64,000 nt of DNA. It comes from Catellatospora sp. KI3 (GTDB lineage Bacteria; Actinomycetota; Actinomycetes; Mycobacteriales; Micromonosporaceae). The stretch lies in assembly GCF_029948125.1 (NCBI RefSeq), contig NZ_JASAMB010000022.1, forward strand, positions 62,001 to 126,000, read 5' to 3'. The position numbers and the translations under genes are program-made. The notes beneath the pieces are model-generated. The model made no database searches. It was not told the DNA's origin and saw only the letters and a program-made list of their open reading frames with translations. This document shows, in pieces, positions 7,305-15,303 of the stretch. Positions within the stretch are counted from its first letter, which is position 1, and each line of letters begins with the position of its first letter.

Positions 7305-8000
7305 GTGACGGCGACCGACGAGCCGGACGGGGACGACGGCGCCGTGCTGCGCGCCCGCGGGCTGGGGCTGCGTACCCGGCGCGGCTGGGTGTTCCGCGAG
7401 CTCGAGCTGGCCGTGCGACCGGGCGAGCTGATCGCGCTGACCGGCCCGGCGGGCGGCGGCCGGACCAGTGCGCTGCTCGCGCTGGGGGACCGGTTCCGGA
7501 CCGGCGCGGGCAGCCGCGAAGCCTCCGGGCGTACGGCGTTCGCCCTGGTCCCCGGGGTCAACGACCCCGACCCGGCCCTCACGGTCGCCGAGCACCTCAC
7601 CGAACGCCGCCGCCTGCTCGGCCTGCGCCCCGCCCACCGCCCCCGCCGGGCCACCCGCCCCTTGATCACTCGACTTGCCAGGCAACCGGGTGAAAGAGGG
7701 CCCAAGATACGCCCGATTGCCCGGCAACTTGAGTCGGACACGGGCGGGGACGGGGACGGGCGGCTGGTGCGGGAGTTGGCGCCGGTGGAGCGGCACCGGC
7801 TGATGCTGGCGCTGGCGCTGCTGGAGGAGCCGGACGTGCTGCTGGTCGACGACATCGACGTCGGGCTGACCCCGGCCGAGTCGGCCGAGCTGCTCGCCGA
7901 CTTCGCCGCCACCGGGCGCGCGGTGGTCGCCGTCGCCCGGACCCTGCCCCCGCTGCTGCCCAGCGTGGGTGCCGTGACACACGTCGAGGTGAAGCAGTGA
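7305..8000 (+). CDS. ABC-type ATP-binding protein with degenerate motifs, partner of YhgE/Pip protein
   Basis: The 231-residue protein has an ABC-ATPase fold with weakened motifs. Walker A reads GPAGGGRTS, with Arg replacing the catalytic Lys. The signature region reads LAPVERHRL where LSGGQRQRL is expected. Walker B reads LLVDDID. This looks like a family trait of the ATPases encoded beside YhgE/Pip proteins rather than decay. Residues about 122-144 are encoded by a 67-bp palindromic element inserted in frame before the signature region. The GTG at 7305 follows GGTGGAGG by five bases. The gene is first in an operon with yhgE and a TetR regulator. Whether it hydrolyses ATP is uncertain. Confidence 0.82.
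   Translation: MTATDEPDGDDGAVLRARGLGLRTRRGWVFRELELAVRPGELIALTGPAGGGRTSALLALGDRFRTGAGSREASGRTAFALVPGVNDPDPALTVAEHLTERRRLLGLRPAHRPRRATRPLITRLARQPGERGPKIRPIARQLESDTGGDGDGRLVRELAPVERHRLMLALALLEEPDVLLVDDIDVGLTPAESAELLADFAATGRAVVAVARTLPPLLPSVGAVTHVEVKQ
7668..7734. repeat. Palindromic element inside the ATPase coding sequence (GTTGCCGGGCAA family, copy 1)
   Basis: The arms at 7668-7692 and 7710-7734 pair at 20 of 25 positions. The right arm contains GATTGCCCGGCAACTTGA. The same element lies inside the polyprenyl synthase gene at 60343-60405. It adds no stop codon and keeps the frame, encoding an Arg- and Pro-containing loop (about residues 122-144). Flanking CCCGCCCC and GGGCGGGG also pair, so the mobile unit may be somewhat larger. 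Confidence 0.85.
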
Positions 8001-8022
8001 ACGTAAGCGGCGAGGAGAAGGC

Positions 8023-10170
8023 ATGAGCCTCGGACGGTTGGAGCTGCGCCGGTTCCGGCGGCACCGGATGACCCGGGCGGCGCTCGCGGTGCTGACCCTG
8101 GTGCCGCTGCTGTACGGGGCGCTGTACCTGTGGGCCTTCTGGGACCCGTACGGCAACATGCACCGCATTCCGGTCGCGCTGGTGCTGGAGGACCGGCCCG
8201 CCGCCGACCCCGGCGGCAAGGAGGTCCACGCCGGACGGGACCTGGCCGACGAGCTCGCCGAGCGGCAGGTGTTCGGCTGGCAGCGGGTCGACGCGGCGGC
8301 CGCCGAGCGGGGCATGCGCGACGGGTCGTACCAGCTGGTCCTGCGCATCCCGGCCGGGTTCTCCGCAGCGCTGGTGACCGGGCCCGATCCGGCGGCCGCG
8401 CCCAGCGCCGGGCAGCTGACCGTGGTCAGCGACGACGCGGTCAACTACATCTCCGGCATGCTGGCCCGCAGCGCGTTCAGCGAGATCAGGGCGGCGGCGG
8501 CCGAGTCGGCGGCCGCGAAGTACTTCGACGGCATGCTGGTCGGGTTCGCCGACGTGAAGACGGCGCTGGGTGACGCGGCAGACGGCGCCGGGCGGCTCGC
8601 GACCGGGGCCGGGCAGGCGCATGACGGTGCCGAGCAGGTCGCGGGCGGCGCGGACAGCGCCGCGGCGGGCGCGGGCACCCTGGCCGACGGGCTGGCGCAG
8701 GCCGAGTCCGGCTCGCGGGAGCTGGCGAACGGGCTGGCCGCACTGGAGGCCGGGTCGGCGCAGCTGGCGGACGGGGCGGCGCGGGCGGCGGCGGGCGGGC
8801 GGCAGCTCGCCGACAAGGTCGATGCGGTGACCGGGCAGGTCGAGCCGGTGCTGCGCGAGCACGCCGCGACCATCGAGCACGCCGCCGACGCCATCGCCGA
8901 CGCGGCGCGGACGCTGGCCGAGGGCGTCGACACGCTGCCGCGGCTGGCGCGGCGGGCGGTGCAGCGTACCCAGGCGGTGGTCGAGGCGCTGGACGCGCTG
9001 GCCGCGCGGCATCCCGAACTCGCCGACGACCCGGCGTTCGCCGCCGCCCGCGCGGCGGCGGCGAACGCCGCCGACGGCGCGGTCGAGCTGTCGCACCGCC
9101 TGGACGAGTCCGGTCTGCCGGAGGTACGGGCGAAGCTGCTGGCCGTCGCCGCGACCGCGCGCGAGGTGGCGCAGGCCGCCCCGCACCTCGCCGACGACGT
9201 GGCCGCCGCGCGGGCCAGTGTGGACGCGCTGGCCACCGGCCTGGCCGAGCTGTCGGGCGGGGCCGACCGGCTGCACGGCGGCATCGCCTCGGCCGCCGAC
9301 GGCGCGGCGAGCCTGCACGGCGGCGTCTACCGGCTCGCCACCGGCGCGCGCCAGCTCGACAGCGGCCTCGCACGGCTCTCGGGCGGCGCCGGCGACCTGG
9401 CCACGGGCCTGGCGAAGCTCGACTCCGGCGCGCACGAGCTGGCCGTCGGGCTGGGCGACGGCGCCGCGAAGATCCCCGGGTACGACGCCGACACCCGAGC
9501 CGAGCGCGCCGGGGTGCTGGCCGACCCGGTCACCCTGGACCGCGACGTGCGCCACGCCGCCGCCGTGTACGGGGTCGGGTTCGCGCCCTACTTCCTCTCA
9601 CTGGCGCTGTGGGTCGGCGCGATGCTGACGTACATGCTGCTGCGGCCGCTGAACCGGCGGCACCTGCTCACCGGGGCGCCCGCGTGGCGGGTGGCGCTGG
9701 CCGGCTGGAAACCGGCGGTACTGATCGGCACCGCCCAGGCCACGTTCCTGTACGCCGTCCTGCTCCTGGCCCTGGGCCTGTCCCCGGTGCACCCGCTGGG
9801 CATGTACGGCTACCTGCTGCTGACCGTGCTCGCCTTCACCGCCGTGCTGCAGCTGCTCGGGGCGGCCCTGGGCCCGTCCGGCCGGGTCGTGTCGCTGATC
9901 CTGCTGATGCTCCAGCTCACCGGCTCCGGCGGCACCTACCCGGTGGTGACCAGCCCCGGCTTCTTCCAGGCGCTGCACCCGTACCTGCCGATGACGTACG
10001 TGGTCGACGGGCTGCGGCAGCTGGTGCTCGGCGGGTCGAGCGGTACGGTGCTCACGGGGGCGGCGGTGCTGCTCGGCACGGCCGCGCTCGCGCTGGCGCT
10101 GACCGTGCTTACCGCGGCGCGCACCCGGCGGCTCACCCCGGACCGGCTGCACCCAGCGCTGACGATGTAG
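8023..10170 (+). CDS. YhgE/Pip-family membrane protein
   Basis: This 715-residue membrane protein has an N-terminal transmembrane helix (about 18-38), a long extracellular region and a C-terminal ABC-2-type membrane domain of about five helices (from about 520). The central part (about 190-490) is a long Ala/Gly-rich helical array with repeated motifs such as GAxxLAxGL, as in YhgE and the lactococcal phage-infection protein Pip. GAGGAGAAG precedes the ATG. It lies 22 bases after the ABC-like ATPase and is followed by the TetR gene. Family members are linked to envelope transport and type VII secretion, but this copy's substrate is unknown. Confidence 0.9.
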   Translation: MSLGRLELRRFRRHRMTRAALAVLTLVPLLYGALYLWAFWDPYGNMHRIPVALVLEDRPAADPGGKEVHAGRDLADELAERQVFGWQRVDAAAAERGMRDGSYQLVLRIPAGFSAALVTGPDPAAAPSAGQLTVVSDDAVNYISGMLARSAFSEIRAAAAESAAAKYFDGMLVGFADVKTALGDAADGAGRLATGAGQAHDGAEQVAGGADSAAAGAGTLADGLAQAESGSRELANGLAALEAGSAQLADGAARAAAGGRQLADKVDAVTGQVEPVLREHAATIEHAADAIADAARTLAEGVDTLPRLARRAVQRTQAVVEALDALAARHPELADDPAFAAARAAAANAADGAVELSHRLDESGLPEVRAKLLAVAATAREVAQAAPHLADDVAAARASVDALATGLAELSGGADRLHGGIASAADGAASLHGGVYRLATGARQLDSGLARLSGGAGDLATGLAKLDSGAHELAVGLGDGAAKIPGYDADTRAERAGVLADPVTLDRDVRHAAAVYGVGFAPYFLSLALWVGAMLTYMLLRPLNRRHLLTGAPAWRVALAGWKPAVLIGTAQATFLYAVLLLALGLSPVHPLGMYGYLLLTVLAFTAVLQLLGAALGPSGRVVSLILLMLQLTGSGGTYPVVTSPGFFQALHPYLPMTYVVDGLRQLVLGGSSGTVLTGAAVLLGTAALALALTVLTAARTRRLTPDRLHPALTM

Positions 10171-10213
10171 CTCGCACAGCCGGTGATCGCGCCGCGCGGA
10201 GAGGACGACGGAC

Positions 10214-10813
10214 GTGGACGGACGGACCGCGCGGCGCGACGCCACCAGGCAGAAGCTGTTCGAGGCGACCATGGAGCTCATCGCCGAGCAGGGCTTCAGC
10301 GACACGACCGTGGACCAGATCGCGGAGCGGGCCGGGGTCGCCAAGGGCACCGTCTACTACAACTTCGCCTCCAAGAGCACCCTGTTCGAGGAGCTGCTGC
10401 GCTACGGCGTCGGGCTGCTCAAGGCCGAGTTCGAGGCGGCGGTACGGGACCGGGCGCCCGCCGAGGCGGTGGCGGCCCTGATCCGGGCGCAGCTGGGGTT
10501 CATCCAGCGGTACCGGTCGTTCGCGCAGCTGCTGCTGTCGGAGATGTGGCGCACCCAGCGCGACTGGCAGCAGACGCTGCGGCTGCTGCGCGAGGACGCG
10601 ATCACCGTGATCGCCGGGGTGCTGCAGTCGGGGGTGGACGGCGGCGACTTCGCGGCCGACCTCGACGTACGGCTGTCGGCGTCGGCGCTGTTCGGGGTGT
10701 GCCTGGTCACGGCCCTGGACTGGCTCGTGTTCACACCCGAGCGCCCGATCGAGGAGGTCGAGGCGGCGGTGCTCGCGATCGTACGCGGCCGCGCCGCCGT
10801 CAACCCGTCCTGA
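10214..10813 (+). CDS. TetR/AcrR-family regulator of the YhgE operon
   Basis: The 199-residue protein begins with a typical TetR helix-turn-helix (residues 8-55, TVDQIAERAGVAKGTVYYNF). A helical ligand-binding domain follows. The GTG at 10214 has GGAGAGG just upstream. As third gene of the ATPase/YhgE/TetR operon it probably represses the operon through the perfect 26-bp palindrome at 7266-7291. The inducer is unknown. Confidence 0.92.
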   Translation: MDGRTARRDATRQKLFEATMELIAEQGFSDTTVDQIAERAGVAKGTVYYNFASKSTLFEELLRYGVGLLKAEFEAAVRDRAPAEAVAALIRAQLGFIQRYRSFAQLLLSEMWRTQRDWQQTLRLLREDAITVIAGVLQSGVDGGDFAADLDVRLSASALFGVCLVTALDWLVFTPERPIEEVEAAVLAIVRGRAAVNPS

Positions 10814-10837
10814 TCCCTACCGCGCGGCGTGCGTGCT

Positions 10838-10891
10838 GTTTCGGGGAGAGTGCTGGAATCCGCCCCGAGATTCGTGCAGCTTCCCCGAAAC
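10838..10891. repeat. Palindromic repeat, TTTCGGGGAAAGTGC family, copy A
   Basis: Arms GTTTCGGGGAGAGTGC and GCAGCTTCCCCGAAAC with an outer GAATC/GATTC pair form an imperfect hairpin. It lies between two convergent genes, 25 bases after the TetR stop and 12 bases before the end of the opposing gene, so it can serve as a two-way terminator. Three more copies are at 18375, 43043 and 49788. Confidence 0.85.
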
Positions 10892-10902
10892 CGCCGCCCG
10901 GG

Positions 10903-11451
10903 TCACGGCCAGCGGAGGAGTCGGAGGAGGTTGCGGAAGGTGTCCAGGTCGAGGGACTGGGCGCGGCCGGGGACGGCGACGAGGCTGTAGAGGACGTCGC
11001 CGACCCGCCAGCGGACCTCGTGCCAGTAGGTGCGGCCGTACGTGGTGGCGTGGCCGGGCACCTGGTAGACGTGGCCGAGCCGGGAGCCGAGCCGGACCCG
11101 GGCGATCGGGGTGTCGGTGGCGTCGGGGTCGACCGGTTCGGTCATCACGAAGGCGTGGAAGTCCAGGTCGGGGCCGCCGGGGCGCAGGTAGCGCAGGCCC
11201 TGTTCGTCGGCCGCGCGGGCGCTGCCCGGCTCGGGCCGCCAGCCCGCCTCGGCGGGCACCCGGGGCAGGTCGTGGGCCAGGTCGATGCGGTTGCCGGCGC
11301 GGGCCGAGCCCACGGCGGCCGGGGCCGAGGGCGGCGCGGCGACGGCGGTGCCGGTGAAGCCGGTGCCGAGCATGAGCGCGCCCGCGAACAGGGTGGCGGT
11401 GCTGTGCGCGAGCACCCGCAGGTGACGCCGTACGTGGTCGATGCGGTTCAT
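10903..11451 (-). CDS. Secreted protein of unknown function
   Basis: The 182-residue protein has a signal peptide: a basic start MNRIDHVRRHLR, a hydrophobic core, and cleavage near TAVAA at about residue 38. The mature part is short, contains no cysteine and has no motif I recognise. Its centre, rich in Arg, Trp and Tyr (GHATTYGRTYWHEVRWRVGD), may be a small beta-domain. GGAAGGGGG precedes the ATG. It is convergent with the TetR gene and monocistronic. No function is proposed. Confidence 0.75.
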   Translation of the reverse strand: MNRIDHVRRHLRVLAHSTATLFAGALMLGTGFTGTAVAAPPSAPAAVGSARAGNRIDLAHDLPRVPAEAGWRPEPGSARAADEQGLRYLRPGGPDLDFHAFVMTEPVDPDATDTPIARVRLGSRLGHVYQVPGHATTYGRTYWHEVRWRVGDVLYSLVAVPGRAQSLDLDTFRNLLRLLRWP

Positions 11452-11525
11452 CGGCGCCCCCTTCCCGGATCTGGGCGTGGCGCGATTGTGTCACAGCCAA
11501 CCAGGCAACGGCCTGTGCGTCAGCC

Positions 11526-12026
11526 TCAATCTTGCTGGGAGGGACGCGGGTCGGGCTGGGAGAGGCGGGTGGTCGCCGCGCGCTGCCGGGCCGCCGACTC
11601 GCTGAGGAAGTCGATGATGACGGCCAGTTCGGCGTCGCTGTAGCGGGCCAGCAGTTCGTCGAGGGAGCGCACCCAGTCGTCGAACAGCGGCCCGAGATCG
11701 CCCGCGCGGTCCAGGGCGACCTCGACCAGCACGCTGCGGCGGTCCTGCGGGTGGGGTGCGCGGCGGGCGAAGCCCTTGCGCTCCAGCCGGTCGATCAGGC
11801 CGGTCACCGAGGCCGGGGCCAGGCCGGAGGCGGTGCCGAGTTCGCGCGGGGTCATCGGACCGTGCCGGTCGAGCAGGTCCAGGGCCTTCTCCTCGGTGGC
11901 GCTGAGGCCGTGCCGGGCGGCCAGCGCGGTGTGGAACATCACGGCGGCGGCGCTGATCTCGCGCCCGGCGAGGTGCAGGCGCTCGACGAGCTCCGCGCGG
12001 GCGGCGGACGCATCGGGTACGGGCAC
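11526..12026 (-). CDS. MarR-family regulator
   Basis: The 166-residue protein has a MarR winged helix: LSATEEKALDLLDRHGPMTPRELG, recognition helix APASVTGLIDRLERKG, and wing RRAPHPQDRRSVLVEV. Flanking dimerisation helices are present. The GTG start at 12026 is 40 bases from a perfect 30-bp palindrome placed between it and the divergent FAD-monooxygenase gene. It therefore probably controls both genes in response to an aromatic or antibiotic-like ligand (inference). Confidence 0.92.
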   Translation of the reverse strand: MPVPDASAARAELVERLHLAGREISAAAVMFHTALAARHGLSATEEKALDLLDRHGPMTPRELGTASGLAPASVTGLIDRLERKGFARRAPHPQDRRSVLVEVALDRAGDLGPLFDDWVRSLDELLARYSDAELAVIIDFLSESAARQRAATTRLSQPDPRPSQQD

Positions 12027-12066
12027 GCGATGAGGTTAGCAACTTGCGGGAATCCTTCGGCGCTCC

Positions 12067-12096
12067 GTATATTTCGTTCGGCCGAACGAAATATAC
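12067..12096. promoter_or_regulatory. Perfect 30-bp palindromic operator between MarR and FAD-monooxygenase genes
   Basis: GTATATTTCGTTCGG is followed directly by its exact complement. It ends just before the ribosome-binding site GGAGGAG of the monooxygenase. MarR proteins usually bind palindromes with AT-rich ends like this. TATATT may double as part of a -10 box. The location between divergent genes supports control of both. Confidence 0.85.
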
Positions 12097-12111
12097 ATGG
12101 AGGAGCGGTCC

Positions 12112-13311
12112 ATGCGAGTCATGATCATGGGAGCCGGAGTCGCCGGTACCGTCGCGGGCATCGCGCTCAAGCAGGCGGGCTACGAACCGGTCGTCTACGA
12201 GGCGTACGACGCCAGCGCGGGCCTCGTCCACGGCGTCTACCTCACCGTCGCCGTCAACGGGCTGGACGCCCTGCGCGCCGTCGACGCCCACCACCCGGTG
12301 CTGGCTGCGGGCTTCCCGACCAGCTCGATCGACTTCTTCAGCGGCACCGGCCGCCGCCTGGGGGCCGTGCCGCTGGGGCCGGTCCTGTCCGACGGCACCA
12401 CCACCAACACCATCCGCCGTGCCGACCTCTACGGCGGCCTCTACGACGAGGCGGTGCGCCGGGGCGTGCCGATCGAGCACCGCAAGCGCATGACCTCGGC
12501 CCGCGAACTGCCCGGCGGGGGCGTACGGGTCGAGTTCGCCGACGGCAGCCACGCCGAGGGCGACCTGCTGGTGGGCGCCGACGGCATCCACTCGGCCACC
12601 CGCGCCGCCATCGACCCGGCCGCCCCCGGCCCCCGCTACAACGGCCTCGGCAACGTCGGCGGATTCGCCCGGGTCGACGACGTCGCCGCACTCGGTGCCC
12701 GGTACGCCATGATCTGGGGAAAGCGCTGCTTCTTCGGGTACACGGTCAGCCCGAGCGGTGAGGTGTGGTGGTTCGCCAACCCGCCCAGCCGCACCGAGCG
12801 CCCCCGCGCCGAGCTGGCCGCCCTGACCGACGCCCAGGTCCGCGCCGAGCTGGCCGAGCTGCTGGCCCCCGACCACGGCCCCGCCGCCGCGATCGTCGCG
12901 GGCACCCCGCACGAACTGCGCCTGTCCAACCAGTACGACCTGCCCACCGTGCCGCGCTGGCACAGCCGCTCGATGGTGGTCGTCGGCGACGCCGCGCACG
13001 CGGTGAACCCGGCCTCCGGCCAGGGCGCGTCCCTGGCCGCCGAGGACGCCGTCACCCTCGCCCACTGCCTGCGCGAAGTTCCGGGCATCCCGGCCGCGCT
13101 CGCCGAGTACGAGCGCCGCCGCCGGGCGCGGGTCGAGCGGGTGGTCGCCTGGGGCGCCCGGTCGAGCTCGGCCAAGCAGGCCGGACCGGTCGCGCGGGCG
13201 ATCCGGGACCTGATGCTGCCCCTGGTGTTCCGCCGCAGCGGCACCCCGCAGGCGATGGCGCGCATGTCGTGGCTGTTCGACCACCGCACCGCGCCGGTGC
13301 CGGCCCGGTGA
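12112..13311 (+). CDS. FAD-dependent aromatic-type monooxygenase
   Basis: The 399-residue flavoprotein is of the PHBH/TetX-like group A monooxygenases. The Rossmann motif GAGVAGTVAGIALKQAG is at residues 6-22, the family DG motif at GADGIHSATR, and the GD motif with the flavin-binding loop at GDAAHAVNPASGQGASLAAEDA. ATG 12112 is chosen because the upstream in-frame ATG at 12097 overlaps the ribosome-binding site. It is divergent from a MarR gene that probably controls it. It may hydroxylate an aromatic metabolite or inactivate an antibiotic; the substrate cannot be read from sequence. Confidence 0.9.
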   Translation: MRVMIMGAGVAGTVAGIALKQAGYEPVVYEAYDASAGLVHGVYLTVAVNGLDALRAVDAHHPVLAAGFPTSSIDFFSGTGRRLGAVPLGPVLSDGTTTNTIRRADLYGGLYDEAVRRGVPIEHRKRMTSARELPGGGVRVEFADGSHAEGDLLVGADGIHSATRAAIDPAAPGPRYNGLGNVGGFARVDDVAALGARYAMIWGKRCFFGYTVSPSGEVWWFANPPSRTERPRAELAALTDAQVRAELAELLAPDHGPAAAIVAGTPHELRLSNQYDLPTVPRWHSRSMVVVGDAAHAVNPASGQGASLAAEDAVTLAHCLREVPGIPAALAEYERRRRARVERVVAWGARSSSAKQAGPVARAIRDLMLPLVFRRSGTPQAMARMSWLFDHRTAPVPAR

Positions 13312-13336
13312 CGCGCGGCTGGCATACTCGCCGGTC

Positions 13337-13582
13337 ATGAAGCTGACGCGCGGCTGGTCGATCTTCCTGGTCCTGGTAGGGGTGTGGACCTGGGTGATCT
13401 GGCCCCGGTTCGCCCTGGCGATCTGGAACGACCCCCGGGCCTGGGCGGGCGGCGTCGTCGGCGAGGGCTCACCCAGCGGGTTCCTGTGGGTGCACGCGCT
13501 GCTGATCGGCGCGTCCCTGGCGATCGGCACCACCGTGGGCGTCCTCGGCATCCGCGCCTGGCGCGCCACCCGCCGGGTGTAA
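13337..13582 (+). CDS. Small membrane protein, SCO4848 family
   Basis: The 81-residue protein has two membrane helices (about 8-28 and 50-74). It keeps the pattern I recall for the SCO4848 family: MKLxR at the start, VWTWVIW in the first helix, FLWVHALL before the second and GTTVGVLGIR within it. The function is unknown. The gene follows the monooxygenase by 25 bases on the same strand. Its TAA stop is formed by the first bases of a palindromic repeat at 13580. Confidence 0.82.
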   Translation: MKLTRGWSIFLVLVGVWTWVIWPRFALAIWNDPRAWAGGVVGEGSPSGFLWVHALLIGASLAIGTTVGVLGIRAWRATRRV

Positions 13583-13632
13583 GGAAGGGACCCTTCTTAT
13601 CGCTTTGCGAGGTAGAAGGGCCCCTTCTTAAC
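13580..13632. repeat. Palindromic repeat, GGAAGGGGCCCTTC family, copy 2
   Basis: The left arm AAGGAAGGGACCCTTCTTAT and the right arm AGAAGGGCCCCTTCTT flank a short hairpin CGCTTTGCG. It fills the gap between two convergent genes and supplies the stop codon of the SCO4848-like gene. It is likely a two-way terminator. Confidence 0.85.
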
Positions 13633-13656
13633 TGCGGGCCGCAGGAGCGGTGCAGG

Positions 13657-14025
13657 TCAGACGGGGGAGTGGCAGACCGCCTCGATGTTGTTGCCGTCGC
13701 GGTCGCGGACGAAGGCGCCGTAGTAGTCGGCGTGGTACTCCGGCCGGATCCGGGGCTCGTGCAGCACCTCCGCGCCCGCGCCGAGGGCCGCCGCGAAGAA
13801 CGCGTCGACCGCGGCCCGGTCGGGGGCGGTGAACGCGATGTGCACCTCGCGCGGCGTGCCGCCGCTGGTCACCGGCCCGAGCCAGAAGACCGGCCGGGTG
13901 GTGCCGAAGCCGACCGCGTCCCCGAACTGCAGCACCCGGCGCCCGCCCAGCGGGGCCAGCACGGTGTCGTAGAACTGCGCGGCGGCGGCCGGGTCGGCGG
14001 CCTGGATCGACAGGTGATCGAGCAT
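13657..14025 (-). CDS. VOC-superfamily (glyoxalase-like) protein
   Basis: This 122-residue single-domain protein has the paired beta-alpha-beta-beta-beta modules of the vicinal oxygen chelate fold. Module 1 starts MLDHLSIQAADPAAAAQFYDTVL. Module 2 includes VHIAFTAPDRAAVDAFFAAAL and ends YYGAFVRDRDGNNIEAVCH. His4 and the terminal Glu are candidate metal ligands. The ATG at 14025 is preferred over a GTG nine bases upstream. It may be a lyase, a dioxygenase-like enzyme or a resistance-type binding protein. Confidence 0.88.
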   Translation of the reverse strand: MLDHLSIQAADPAAAAQFYDTVLAPLGGRRVLQFGDAVGFGTTRPVFWLGPVTSGGTPREVHIAFTAPDRAAVDAFFAAALGAGAEVLHEPRIRPEYHADYYGAFVRDRDGNNIEAVCHSPV

Positions 14026-14079
14026 GGCCGCCACAGTAGTGGCCGGGACGGGACCGCGCGTCCCGTCCCGGCCGCGCTG

Positions 14080-15138
14080 TCAGTGGGCGCGTCGCCGGGC
14101 GATCACCGCGTCGGCCAGCGTGTGCAGCGACCGCTCGGTGGTCTCCCAGCTCATGCAGGCGTCGGTCACGCTCTGGCCGTACGTCAGCGGCTGCCCGGAG
14201 TCCAGTTCCTGGCGGCCCGCGACGATGAAGCTCTCCAGCATGATGCCGCCGATGCCGGTCTGCCCGGCCGCGACCTGCGCCGCGATCTCGTCCGAGACGA
14301 CCGCCTGCCGCTCGTGGCTCTTGCCGCTGTTGCCGTGGCTGGCGTCGATGACCAGCTTGTGCTTCAGCCCGGCCTTCTCGATCATGCCCAGCGTCGTGGC
14401 GACCGAGTCGGGGCCGTAGTTCGGGCCGCCGCGGCCGCCGCGCAGGATCACGTGGCAGTCCTCGTTGCCGGTGGTGGTGACCACCGCGGCCCGGCCGTCC
14501 GGGTCGGCGCCGAAGAAGACGTGGCTGTTGCGGCCGACCTGGCAGGCGTCGATGGCACCCTGGATGTCGCCGTCGGTGGTGTTCTTGAACCCGATCGGCA
14601 TCGACAGGCCGGAGGCGAGCTGCCGGTGCACCTGGCTCTCGGTGGTACGCGCGCCGATGGCACCCCAGGTCACCGCGTCGGCGATGTACTGCGGGCTGGT
14701 CGGGTCGAGGAACTCGCAGCCCACCGGCACGCCCAGGTCGAGGATGTCCAGCAGCAGCGTGCGGGCGGTGCGCAGGCCGCGCTGCACGTCGTACGTCCCG
14801 TCGAGGCCGGGGTCGTTGATGAGGCCCTTCCAGCCGATCGTGGTGCGCGGCTTCTCGAAGTAGACCCGCATCACCAGGCACAGCTCGCTGCTCAGCCGCT
14901 GCGCGGCGTCGGCCAGGCGGCGGGCGTAGTCGAGGGCGGCCTCGGTGTCGTGCACCGAGCACGGCCCGACCACCACCAGCAGGCGGTCGTCGCGGCCGGT
15001 CAGCACCTCGCGCACCTCGTGGCGGGTGCGCTCGACCAGCGCGGCCCGGCCGTCGCCCAGCGGCAGGGCGGACAGCAGTTCACGCGGCGGCTGCAGCGGC
15101 TCGAACGAGACCACGTGCACGTCGTTGGTCTGGGTCAT
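14080..15138 (-). CDS. aroG: 3-deoxy-7-phosphoheptulonate (DAHP) synthase, class I
   Basis: The 352-residue enzyme joins phosphoenolpyruvate and erythrose 4-phosphate in the first step of the shikimate pathway. It is of the E. coli AroFGH type: VVVGPCSVHDTEAALDYARR, VYFEKPRTTIGWKGLINDP, FKNTTDGDIQGAIDA and DASHGNSGKSHERQ carry the PEP, metal and phosphate ligands (Cys, His, Glu and Asp all present). ATG 15138 follows GGGAGA; the extension to 15204 is not supported. Upstream lies a leader peptide with Tyr, Trp and Phe codons and a terminator hairpin, so transcription attenuation by aromatic amino acids is likely. Confidence 0.95.
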   Translation of the reverse strand: MTQTNDVHVVSFEPLQPPRELLSALPLGDGRAALVERTRHEVREVLTGRDDRLLVVVGPCSVHDTEAALDYARRLADAAQRLSSELCLVMRVYFEKPRTTIGWKGLINDPGLDGTYDVQRGLRTARTLLLDILDLGVPVGCEFLDPTSPQYIADAVTWGAIGARTTESQVHRQLASGLSMPIGFKNTTDGDIQGAIDACQVGRNSHVFFGADPDGRAAVVTTTGNEDCHVILRGGRGGPNYGPDSVATTLGMIEKAGLKHKLVIDASHGNSGKSHERQAVVSDEIAAQVAAGQTGIGGIMLESFIVAGRQELDSGQPLTYGQSVTDACMSWETTERSLHTLADAVIARRRAH

Positions 15139-15212
15139 TGGAGTCGTCTCCCGATCGGCTGGGGACGGGCCCCGCACTCTGGTCATCCAGGCCAGCCCGT
15201 CCATGACATGGC

Positions 15213-15303
15213 AAAGGGCGAAGACGAGCCGTCTTCGCCCTGCTGGCTCTGGGTGTGGTCGCGGTCAGCGCAATGAACCGCCGGCTCCACCCAGAGCCAG
15301 CGT
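15213..15303 (-). promoter_or_regulatory. Attenuator (pause hairpin plus terminator) of the DAHP synthase gene
   Basis: On the minus strand, arm 1 at 15301-15288 (GCTGGCTCTGGGTG) pairs perfectly with arm 2 at 15255-15242. A second perfect hairpin at 15241-15215 (GGGCGAAGACG stem, loop GCT) is followed by TTT, a terminator. GAGCC in arm 2 can instead pair with GGCTC at 15230-15226, a weak antiterminator. Aromatic codons of the leader peptide end three bases before arm 1, so a stalled ribosome would mask arm 1. The layout matches classical amino-acid attenuators; operation is inferred. Confidence 0.65.
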
